The notes below the pieces were generated by a model, which did not search any database, was not told the DNA's origin, and worked only from the letters and a program-made list of their open reading frames with translations. From assembly GCA_019096065.1 (NCBI GenBank), contig JAGUCH010000007.1, positions 332,501 to 396,500 on the forward strand: DNA of 64,000 bases, in the 5' to 3' direction. Position 1 is the first letter of the stretch, and each line of letters opens with the position of its first letter. This DNA is from Paracyclopina nana (taxonomy: Eukaryota; Arthropoda; Copepoda; Cyclopoida; Cyclopettidae). This document shows positions 22,001 through 32,000 of the stretch, piece after piece. The position numbers and the translations under genes are program-made.

Positions 22001-24626
22001 CCACTTGTCCCTCCGAGGATCCAGAGGTGGAGAGGCTGCTGAGGAAGCTCTCGGAGCTCAGTGACATCCTGGACGCTCGTGAAAGCAAAATGGTGGAAAT
22101 GAGCAAGGCCAACCTGGAGCTGCAGGAGAAGAACACGGACTTGGCCTCACTGGTCAAAGAGGCCATGAAGATCAACTCCAAGCTGACCGAGTCGAATTTG
22201 GCCTCGGAGGAGTTCACGCAGAGGCTGGCCAAGATGGAGGCCAAGCTGCAGCAAACCATCCTGGAGCGGGACAAGTACCAATCAGAGGCCAAGCAGCTGA
22301 AGCAGGCGGCCTCGCAGAGGCTGTCCGACGCCGAGGTCGCCGAAAAGGACGAAATCATCGCGGACTTGAGGGCCGAGGGCGACGCTCTTTCCAAGCAGGT
22401 GGGCAAGCACGCGGAGGTCATCAAGAAGCTGAGGTCCAAAGAAAAGGCCGCTGAGAAGGACCTCAAAGGCCTCAAGGACAAGCTGGAGGAGAAGACCAAG
22501 GATGCGGAGAGGCTGTCCAAGAGCCTCGAGGCCAAGAACGAGGTCGAGTCCAAGCAGATCGAGGCCATCCAGGTTTTGACCTCGGCCAACGCTCAGTGGG
22601 AGGAGGCGAACAAGAAACTGGCCTCGGACCTGGAGGACGCCAACGAGAAGGTGAACGGGCTGAAACTGAGTCTGGAGAGCGCCTACAAGGAGATGGCGGA
22701 AATGAGGCGCGGCCTCATGGAGAAGGAGGGCGAGGCCGTGGAGGCCGCTCTGGCCAAGGAGACCTCGGCCAAGCAGGTGCTGCAAGAGCAGCTTCGCGAG
22801 CAGCAAGAGCAATCGAGGCAAGAAGTGGATCGACTTCTTCGACAAGTCGACGAGCTCCGCGAGGCCTTGGCGGCCGGCGAAAGAGCCTCGGCGAGGTCGG
22901 AGGACCGGATGCGGCGGGAACGCGAGGATTTGCTGCAGAAGCTGCAAGAGAGCGAGGCCAGACACGAGGAGTTGACCGGAAGCATGTCGACCTCGACGAG
23001 GCCGCTCCTCCGCCAAATCGAGTCCCTGCAGGCCTCGTTATCGGAGGCCCAAGCAAACAGCGATCGAGCCGAACGATCCTTGACGGAGAGGCTGCAATCG
23101 ACCTCAGTCCAGCTGGCCTCGGCTCAGGAGCGAGAGCGGAGCGTGGCCGAGCAGTATCGACAGCTGTCATCGAGGTCAGCCGGCCTCGAGGCCAAATTGT
23201 CGAGCTTGGCCAAGTCCAATCTGGATCTGGAGGCCAAGCTGGCGGCTCAGGCGAGGAGCCTCAAGGACCTGGAGGAGTGCCAGGCCAAGGACAAGGCTGT
23301 CAGCGAGGCCATGCAGAGGTCGCTGGCCAAGGAGTCGGCTGACCTCAAAAACAGCCTCGAGGCTGCCCAAATCGAGGCGGACAGCCTGAGGGAAGAGCTT
23401 GCTGGGGAGAAGCGCAAGAATGTGGCCCTGGTCGACCAGCTCAAGGATCGAGATCGGAGGCTCAAGGAAATGTCCTCGGATCTGGACGCCGCCAAGTCAT
23501 CCTGGAGAGCGAAGTCGTCCTCGCCGGCCTTCTCCACGGTCTCCATCAATTCGGAGCAAGCTTGGCCGGATGAAGTGTTCGAGTCCAGAGGAATCAATCC
23601 TGGTTACGATGGGATCCGAATGTTGGCCTCCGGATCGACTTCGGCCATGCTGGAATCGCTCCAGTCTCAATTGAAGCAGCGAGAGGTAAAAATCACATAG
23701 TTATGTTTTATCAACCGGTATTCGAGCGTATTTTTTTTGTCGGAACATTTGTATCTTACATTAGTATCTTACATACTATTTTGATTGTCTCACACTTTGA
23801 CATGTATTATAGTTGTGAAAATGTATTACCAGTATTTATCAAATGTATCTTTTTCTACACTAAGAGTTTTTCAATGTATCTTACATTTTTGCCAGGATTT
23901 AAATGTATCTTACATTTTTGCCAGGATTTAAATGTATCTTACATTTTTGCCAGGATTTAAATGTATCTTACATTTCTATTCGACTTTATATTTCTGCACA
24001 TGTATCTTACATTTCTATGCATATAATGTATCTTACATTGGAATCTGAATGTGTAACTTACATTTACATTAGAATTTGAATGTATCATACATTTCTGCAA
24101 GGATTTTAATGTATCTTACACATTTAAAAATTCAAATGTGTATTTTACCATACTTTTCTATGCATGTATTTGACGCTTCATTGTTTATCAAAAGCTCAGA
24201 AGATCTTACATTACATATGTATTTTGCAATTTTATTTACTCTGTATTCACATGATGTAGGGCGAAAACGTGCAGCTCCAGATGGAATTGGCCCGAATGGA
24301 CAAAGTCAAAAGCAATTTGACGGCTGAATTAGCGAGGCTGTCACGAGAGGCCGAAAAAGTGGAGACATTGAGCGAGCAGCTCGAGGACGTGAAAAAGCTG
24401 TACCAAGAGACGGAATCCAAGTATCAGACTATGCTCACTGTAAGCAAACTGCTGACTCTGCTGCTTAATGCCATTCTAATCTCAACTACTGTGATTTCAG
24501 ATGTATGGCGAGAAGGTTGAGGAGGCCGAGGAATTGAGGCTGGATCTTGCTGACGTCAAGGAAATGTACAAGATGCAAATTGAGGACCTTTTGCGCAAAC
24601 AGCAGATACAACAGCACGCATCGTGA
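19027..24626 (+). CDS. TMF1: TATA element modulatory factor 1 / golgin TMF1
   Basis: A coiled-coil Golgi tether that binds Rab6. Seven coding exons (19027-19297, 19444-19785, 21440-21697, 21752-21868, 21974-23685, 24260-24439, 24501-24626) give 1001 residues with consistent phases. The N-terminus (WLDTKKFVTSLAKTAMAEAQ) resembles the short N-terminal helix of TMF. Then come an acidic Ser-rich region with SSDIEVISSPVISE, a coiled coil from about residue 340 to 870 containing the TMF motif IADLRAEGDALSKQ, and STRPLLRQIESLQ. The C-terminal TMF domain (from about 880) holds MLESLQSQLKQRE, MYGEKVEEAEELRLDL and MYKMQIEDLL, the region that binds Rab6 in vertebrates. Intron 2 hosts a complete gene on the other strand and intron 5 a minisatellite. 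The large exon is GC-rich. Confidence 0.93.
19799..20895 (-). CDS. Secreted serine protease homologue with mutated triad, nested in TMF1 intron 2
   Basis: Five exons (20895-20749, 20573-20460, 20403-20293, 20231-20070, 20020-19799), all introns phase 0, give 251 residues. The signal peptide is MSTKVLLLSALLFAAVKA. The chymotrypsin fold is clear: YPWTVSLQL, GSDIGLLKL with the triad Asp, SGW, and CNTDNSPGVYT near the end. Two triad residues are changed: the TAAHC position reads TTGYC (His to Tyr) and the GDSGGP position reads GYTGSP (Ser to Thr). No RIVGG-type activation site is seen. It should therefore be a non-catalytic homologue, a class known in arthropods as immune cofactors or binding proteins. 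That role is inference from the family. It lies wholly within one intron of TMF1, in antisense. Confidence 0.88.
21050..21420 (-). repeat. Dispersed repeat, copy 1
   Basis: Read on the minus strand it starts CTAGTTAGGTGTCCAAGG and ends CTCAGCTTTGCAGCCTC...CCTCACTCCGCTCAA. The same text in the same order is found on the plus strand at 24814-25148. A short minus-strand ORF inside it is probably accidental. The family resembles a SINE or MITE in size (about 350 bases), but I see no clear Pol III boxes or inverted ends. Confidence 0.65.
23705..24200 (+). repeat. Minisatellite of AATGTATCTTACATTT units in TMF1 intron 5
   Basis: The unit AATGTATCTTACATTTTTGC with a CAGGATTTA spacer is repeated exactly three times near 23870-23960 and in diverged form on both sides. 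AATGTATCTTACAT is nearly its own mirror (AATGTA and TACATT), so each unit can pair with its neighbour. It is non-coding. Confidence 0.75.
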
Positions 24627-24748
24627 TGACTGAAATTCCTACTGAATTATTGTGATATACTAGTATAGTAACTTCTTGCTGTTTTTACCATTATTATTCT
24701 TATTGAGAGCATTTTTAATACATCATTCAAATATGGGTTGTATTCAGT

Positions 24749-25807
24749 TCATCCTCGATTTGGCATTGGGCCTTCCTCGTAATCCTCATACTCCATAGTC
24801 TGAAATTAATCATGCCTAGTTAGGTGTCCGAGGCGAGCAGCTGTGCTTTATCAACCTGGATAATTTGAGCGGAGCATTTCATGCCACCTGAAGAAATCAG
24901 TATTCTAAGCTACGCAGTAGGGTATTTCCGCCAAAAAAGTATTCATCGTTTAACTTTTTTGCTAAAATTAACAAAAAAATAGCTGAGACGAAAGCTGACG
25001 CTTCCATACTTGGAATCGTGCATGAACCTCTTGAAAAGTTAACAAATGTCGACATGCGTTAAAGTGCAATAATGAAAAGGTTCTTTTCACAAGTACGCCT
25101 CGCTCAGCTTTGCAGCCTCTGCCAATCGGCCTCGCTCCGCTCAAGTTTGAAGAAATACTCACTGGAACTCTTCCGGATCCCCTATTGGCATTACTTTGCC
25201 TGCTGTTGCTGCTGCTGCTAGAGGTGGAAAAGCTCGAATAGGTTCTCCTGCTGTTGTACGAATTTTGTTGACCTCTCGTGTTGGCCTCGTACAGCCTTTG
25301 CTGCTCACGGATGCCAGCCTCAAGGACGGATTGCTGGCCTTCAAGGCCAAGCCTTGTTTTTCGCAGGGATTCCAGCAAGGCTCCAGCCCTCACGTTCTCC
25401 CCATCTATATTGCAAAATGTGCCAATATAATATTTCCCATGAAAATTGAAGATAAAAAAAAACCACTCACGTGTTGGAACTGAGAGGAAGTTTTCTTGCT
25501 TTCTGCATCGTTCCAGCCCAAAACACTCGTGAATTTCTCGGTAAATTTGGTCGTGCTCATCGCGCAGCTCATCAATTGCAAGCAGATTTTCCCTCACCAA
25601 AAAGTGAACCTGCATCCAAAAAAAGGCATATAATTTCAGGCTACAAAAAAATGCAGGAAAACTCACCTGGTTCCATGATAAAGTGAGTGGATTCAGCTCG
25701 GCCACATCCACTGGCCCATATCCAGAAATTTGCTGGCCTTCACTCCCTTGATGATGATTGGAGGTGAAAAAGGCCAAGAGGAAAAGGATGGTTGATTTTG
25801 CTGCCAT
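24749..25807 (-). CDS. Small secreted Gln/Ser-rich protein of unknown function
   Basis: I do not recognise this gene. Four exons (25807-25667, 25609-25471, 25404-25163, 24799-24749) give 190 residues with matching phases. It starts with a signal peptide (MAAKSTILFLLAFFTS). A helix-like charged part follows with two cysteines spaced CFGLERC, then a Gln/Glu-rich helix, a Ser/Arg/Asn-rich low-complexity stretch with a run of Ser, and an acidic C-terminus (MEYEDYEEGPM). The last exon is inferred from a good acceptor, the right phase and a short acidic end; the intron before it contains copy 2 of a dispersed repeat. If that exon is wrong the protein would read through into the repeat. A structural or secreted-matrix role is possible, but nothing proves it. 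Confidence 0.65.
24814..25148 (+). repeat. Dispersed repeat, copy 2
   Basis: Matches 21050-21420 in the opposite orientation: start CCTAGTTAGGTGTCC, middle GAACCTCTTGAAAAGTTAAC with CATGCGT and AATGAAAAGGTTCTTTT, end CTCGCTCAGCTTTGCAGCC and GCCTCGCTCCGCTCAA. It lies in the last intron of the small secreted gene. Two copies 3.4 kb apart show that the family is dispersed in this genome. Confidence 0.65.
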
Positions 25808-28800
25808 TCTCTCTGTGAGTATTGAACAGGTGCAGCAGCTGAGCTGGGAAACTGGAATTTGGTGCTATTATTTTGCGTGGGTGTCCTCTTCTTACTCCAA
25901 ATGCAATGCAATCCTCGAGGAGTGCACACTGGGGAAAACTGGCAAAAAACGGCCCCCTTTTATAATGCTGCTTTGCATTTTTACCTGAGCAAATTACATA
26001 GAAGTGGCATTTTTGAAATTGGTTTTCCCCCACTAAAATTGACTTTTAATGCCATATCACAGTGGGGAAATATGCCCCAAAAAGTTCAGCAAAAAGTGTA
26101 ACTGAGTTTTTGCATCATTTGGCAAATTCATAGATGATGCCATGTCACATGGAGGAAAACTGACTAAAAAGCCCTTCTTATCATTTTTTCATTTATCCCA
26201 TGCAAAATCCAGGAATTGCGCACTATGGGGAGACCTGCGCAAAAACCCTCGCATTTTAAACTATCCATTTTCAAGGTGAATTCTTCTTGTGCAAAATTTT
26301 GGGTAGATCAGGGAATTGCATTTAACTTTGCAATGGCCTAGGTATTATTGCACAAGTGCACAGAAGGGTCACTCCTAACAAAAAAGTCGCATCGTTTTCA
26401 CTGAAACTTAAGCGAAAAAGTCCATCACTAAATCGGCTCTAGATTGATGCTAACACTTCAAAATTGACTTCCATGATGTTTTTGGGCTACTAAAATGTTA
26501 TCTTTGGAGATTTTATTTTATCAAACTCAGATTTTGTCTATGAAAATCTGTCTCAAAAGGCTGCACGAAAATCAGAAAAAAATTATATGTGCCTAGATCC
26601 CTTGGACCTCAGCATTCCTCAAAGATGCTTTCCAAAAAACTTCAGAAGGACACCTTGGAATAATTTAGTACCCATGTTGTGTTCATATATTCACATTCTT
26701 ATGAGATATGGCGGAGTTTTTGCAAACCAAACTTGTGGCTATTTTTATTAAAATTGGTATGTTTTTGATCAATTTAGGCAATTGGCTGCCTAAAAACCTA
26801 ATTTATTTAAATTTTTCTGGCTTTAAAATGACTTTCATATGATTTAGAAGGGAATTTATCAAGAAAATGCCAATTTTTGGATTTCTTAAAGTTATGGTGC
26901 ATTTTTACGTACTTTTCAATGATGCGACTTTTTTATTAGGAGTGACCCTACTGTGAAGTGTAGGTTTTTCAATCATTTTTGCACAACTGACAAAGCTGTG
27001 AGTAGGCATTTTGACTTTTTCTGTTGTAACAAACTCCATTTTGGCAACTTTCTTGAGAAAAGTTTTTTATGAGAGCCTCTTTCAACACTCCTCCAGTTTT
27101 TTTTTTTGACACTCAGCAGCAAACTTTTTTCAAATGTACTATGTCATTTCCATAAGGCCAATAAAAAAATTTAAGGCCCTCACAAGCAAAAACACATGAA
27201 AGTTTATAAAAGTGATTTTTTTTAAGGCAAAAAATATGCCATTTTAGCAGAACATTTATGGTTATGTTGCAATGTTAGAAGCTTGCAGAGTGCATCAAAG
27301 TGGGGTGACATATTGGCAAAGTTTTCATAAAAATGCCTTTTTATCCCCACTTTTTACATTGCTTCATATAGCATATTTGTCTGTGGTCAAAATGGTAAAA
27401 GAAGAGAAATTGATGCAGTAAGAATCTCGTAAGAAAAGCCATTGTAAGTAAAAAAAAAGAATGAAAGATAAATCTGAAGGAGATGACGGCAGTATAAATA
27501 CACCAAAAAGCACTAAAAAATGCCATAGGTTATTGGCTTTTCCGCAGATGAAAATTCCCCTTTCATCTCAAGGTGAATTTGGTATAAGGGTCATACATTT
27601 TCCATTTACAGGGGTAATGATAGTTCTTTTTTTGGGTCACTCAAAGAAAAGAATCTTTTCATACATGAAACAGGATGTATATTTTACCAACAAAATAGTA
27701 CATTCTATGCATTACTCTAGTTTCACTGTACATATCAAATAATTATCTAGCGTAGCACTGCGTAGAACCAATCCGCTCACTTGTTAAGTCACCCGCGTAG
27801 AGTCTGTCCGCCACGCTGGCTCACTTCGCTTTTAAGTAGTTTGCCATCTTTCTTCGCGCTCTTTTTCATAGCTGAATTGGAACAAAATGAGCCGAGGAAG
27901 GGAAGCCATCGACGTTATCACTGAAATGATTAGAAATGCAATACGTTTTATAAGATGTGATCACATTGGGAAAAAATCCAATATATCATTTAGCAGAGCA
28001 CTTGGATGCGTCTCTATGACAGTTCAATTATCATCATCATCATCCCCAAATTCAATTTCAAAGCCAGTCTAAATTATGACTTTCCAGAATTGTTGGAAAT
28101 ACCAGTGTCTGTTTCTGAGTGTGCAAAACTGCATTGAACTTAAGTAGCTTATTATTCCATAATGATCAATATAATTTGTCATCCACATTTGACACCAAAA
28201 AATTAAGAAAGCTCCATAAATTAGACCAGCCCCAAAAAGCAAAAATATAGAGTTCATGACCAAGCTACTAATGAATAAAGAAAAAACTTGTCAAAAGTTG
28301 ATTTCCAAATGGAAATTGTGCCTCAGCTTGATCATGAAAAATGGATGTGAATGAAATCTGAGCACAAACTATATTTTCAATTCATATTCTTCAGATGACA
28401 TTCCAGCCAATCTGTCTTATATATATAAGAAAGCCTAGACTGTTTACTTGGTCCTCAAAAAATATATGATGTCTTTAGGCACATCAATTGATGCTAGAAG
28501 CATCTTATTAATGCATTTTAGTTGTTTGTTTGATGATAAGATAGGCCAAATGGGTAAGTGATTTCTCAAGAAACCATCAGATTTCTGAGTGGGACTTGCC
28601 ATCCGATGGAAACGATGAAATTGGCTGTTTTTGTCAATAAATGGCCACTTTGGAGCCACTCAGCCTGGCGCGTGTTTACTCGCCAAACAAACGTAAACAA
28701 ACAGTACAACGCTGCACGTGGCTTGTGAGCGTGAACTCGTGAAGTGAAAAAAGCAAAACAAAACCCCGCTGAAAGTTAGATTTAATCATGGAAACATTTT

Positions 28801-29039
28801 TGAAGGTAGGCAACATTTTTTGACAAGTTATATCTAATTATTAGCTAAAGTGAAAAGTGTAACAGGCTAATTTATAATGGCAAGGAAATCGCTTTTTCTC
28901 GCTCTTCCTCAAAGTTTCCCAATTAAAACTTCCACTTTGAGCCCAAAGAGATAGATTTTTCGACTTTTCTAGGCTATTTTGCAGTCTGTGCAAAAGGTGC
29001 ATTTCAATTCTCATGTTAAAATTAAATGTTTAATTTGTG
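25808..29039. other. Intergenic region between the small secreted gene and P2X
   Basis: No supported gene apart from the transposon-like element at 26365-26949. An ATG in good context at 28787 opens a six-codon exon ending in a donor (TTGAAG/GTAGGC) behind a GC-richer stretch and could be the first exon of an unseen plus-strand gene. A hydrophobic minus-strand ORF at 28069-28263 has no family match that I know. Both are left uncalled. Confidence 0.4.
26365..26949. mobile_element. MITE-like element with AGGGTCACTCCTAA ends
   Basis: The left end AGGGTCACTCCTAACAAAAA continuing AAGTCGCATC is mirrored by GATGCGACTTTTTTATTAGG then AGTGACCCT at the right end, an inverted repeat of about 30 bases. 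The 585-base body is AT-rich and non-coding. The target-site duplication is not clear. It is a non-autonomous DNA transposon by structure only. Confidence 0.6.
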
Positions 29040-32000
29040 TTACCTGCTGCAGTTGTTGTTTGGCAGAGAGAATTGGCAGGAAGTATCTCTGCTGTTCAGC
29101 ATGTTGAATGAGCTGGTGATATTTAGTGCTGAGTTCTCAGAATTGTTGTCATCTGTCTCAGCACAAGTTGGCAATTTGTGGCCATTTTCGCCCCTGAAAA
29201 CGCCATTCTCTGACTTCCTTGAAGTGCTTGTAGAACTGGAGCGCCGCCATTTCTTGGATATATTGCTTATCAAGCTTCTCCTTCTCATCTGGTTTTCTCT
29301 CATTTTCTGCCTTGCTTCTTCTCGAGCTGCCAAAAGCTCCTCAACATCAATATAATCATACCTATAAATCAGTGAAAAGGTGTGTACATAAGTCAAATCC
29401 GCGTAGAGTTCTTCCGCTTTATGCTCGAGTCGCGTAGACTCTTGCCGCGCGCTTTGCATTTTTGTTGTGTAAACAAACCCACGTGGAGTCTTTGTTGTTA
29501 TTTTAGAGAGGAGGCAACAGATGCTCGATTTGATTAAACGTTTTACCACAAGGGAAAAGAAGCTTTCCTCATAGAATGCTTCACTTGATGGCTTACCAAA
29601 ATCCAAAATCCCTTTGGAAGTTCTCCTGCCTACTTTATGCTCATACTGTAACTTCATCCCTGACTAATTTATTTAGCAGGAAAAACAATGTTGGCTTTTT
29701 GTGTGCATAAGTCAGCTGCACCCTTATATTTGAGGCAAGGACTTTTTTCCCAGTCTACCTAAATTTTCCCTTTGTTCATAGTGATGCAAGAAAGTATCTT
29801 TAGCTTTCCACAAACTTTGGAGGACTTTCAAAATCAGATTTGTCTGTGGCACAATTGGCTTTTTATCCACAGGATTAGGCCTCTTTTTTCCACAGTCACT
29901 GATACATTTTTCATGTAGGTGCCACAACAAATCCTTTTTGGCTTAGCCCAACTTTTTTTCAAGTACGTGAACTTACTTCTTCTTCTTGACCACTCCTTTT
30001 TCCTTGATGTACATCAGGAGAAAGTCACAGACAATTGTGGAGACTCCAAGCAAAGCCAATCCAGAGCCCACATTCAAAATGGTATTTTTCAAATTGAATT
30101 TCCCTCCTCTGCCTTCCACAGTGAGGATGAACTGGAAAAGCAAAGTTTTTTCTCTACAGAATAATTAATTACAAGCCATTAAGAGCACAAATGCCTGGGT
30201 ACAATTGCCAAACTGCTAGACTATTTGGCCAGGAATATCATGATGATAAGTGAGCTTTTCTGTGTACCTTTATGCCATACATCTTGAATAAAGACCTTCT
30301 ATGCTCCTCATGGTATTTGGCATGCCTGAAATTCCAGCCAAAATCATCCAGAATTCTGAAGTCATACTGAGGCAGGCAATAAGTCATGAAATCCCTGTCC
30401 AAATTGCAGTTCCACTTAATTGACACTGTCACAACTCCTCCATGGATGGCAATGCTTTGTAGGTGGAATAATAGACATGATTACAGTGTGTATGTGGTAG
30501 ACTTGATCATGGCTATCTAAAGATCTCTCTTATTATGCAATGTAAAAATTGCTGACTATCACGTATGTTAGAGAGCAAGCCACTTTACACAACAATACTA
30601 CAAAAAATGACACTTTGCAGTCTATAAATTGTTATCTTCTAGTTTTTTTCCAATTTTCTTGTTAATTTCCTTATAAGAAAATTTAAATTGTTTTCTGTGC
30701 CTGAAAATCACTTTTAGTTTCTAGTGGTCCCATTTTGGTTCAAAGATGGCGCTGCTGTTTAGCTCTTACAGCGCTGCCAGATATGGACTAGACTCTTCAA
30801 ATAAAAGAGCCATGTGGCATTTTGAGCAAACTTTTGCCTTCAACTTGGAATCCATGTCTGGCAACTCCTCAAAGTACACGAAAAAAGTTGCTACTTATCC
30901 ACATCAAAAAGTTTATGTGAAAATAATTGCCTATTCAGGCGTTTTAAGTCAATTTTTGGTGCATTACTCCCGGTCTGAATTCTCTGTCTAACTTGATTTT
31001 TCGGGTTAGCTTACTGGGTAAAGTTTCCTCCTGCCAATTTGACCATGTGTCCCAATCTGAAGATTTGGCAGCCATTGTTGCCCCCATCAGGAGTTTCCTT
31101 GAACATGCAGGGTCTCCCATTGTGGCCAATGAGGTTATTTCTGGCGAATTCCTGGCCAAAGTAGGGGAAAGCGACAGAGTTCTTGATGAAAACTGTGTAG
31201 TCTTTTGCGTCCTCCATCAAAGCTCGTTTTTCTCCCAAGGGCAACCGATCAACTTCAATGGGACACCAGGATTCCACCTCGCAGGCAAACGTCCCATTTG
31301 GGGCACTGGGCCTGTAAAAAGCCCATTTACACTTGTAATTTGTTTTTTATTAGTCAAAATAAGCCATTGGAGGGACAAACTTTTTCGCTAGATGGCGCTT
31401 TTAGGGCAAGTATATTTGGAAAAACTGTCGCGCGCGAAACTTGTCACGTGATCACGAGCGGCAATTTCATTGGCTGATCAGCGGAGCCAGGTTAGAAAAA
31501 ATTGGTTTCAGTAATGAAAAACTTGGAAATATGTGTGAGTTACATATGGTTTTATGGCTTGAAAGGGTGCCATTTTATCGGTAAATTATGTCATATTAAT
31601 AAAGTTTTCAAAATTAGTGCACCAAAAGCCAAAAAATAGCCCATTAGTGATCTCCTATGTAGTGTAGCCATGTCAAATGTACTGGGCAAAGTTGCCGGGC
31701 TAGATGGCGCATGGAATCTAGCGACTTTACGCCTTTGGCTTATTATCGAGAAAACGCCTTAGCATGGTTATGTATATGAGTGGCAAGAGTTTGAATTTGC
31801 CGCGTTTTCTAAACCGATGAGGTGAAAGGAAGGAGCCATTATTAAGAAATTGACATTTGAATTATGAATTTTACGTAAATGTCAAGGGTTTGAATTTGCC
31901 GCGTTTTCTGAGCTGATGGGGTGAAAGGAAAGAGCCATTATTATGAAATTGACATTTCCTGGGCTGCCGCAAAAAGCATGATTACGAATTTGCCGCGTTT

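Noticed and set aside
22282-23370. Several open frames of 100-250 codons around the TMF1 coiled coil
   Set aside because: They are frame shadows of the Glu/Lys/Leu-rich exon.
23860-24130. CRISPR-like array of TGTATCTTACAT repeats
   Set aside because: Eukaryotic intron, variable unit length, spacers are part of the repeat; it is a minisatellite.
28069-28263. Hydrophobic minus-strand ORF between P2X and the small secreted gene
   Set aside because: No family resemblance, no clear splice partners, and AT-rich composition favours chance hydrophobic frames.
28787-28805. Possible first exon of a plus-strand gene (MET-start, six codons, donor)
   Set aside because: The context is good, but no downstream exons on that strand can be joined with confidence.
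30746-30991. 81-codon plus-strand ORF in P2X intron 4
   Set aside because: No signal, domain or splice support; it lies between confident P2X exons.
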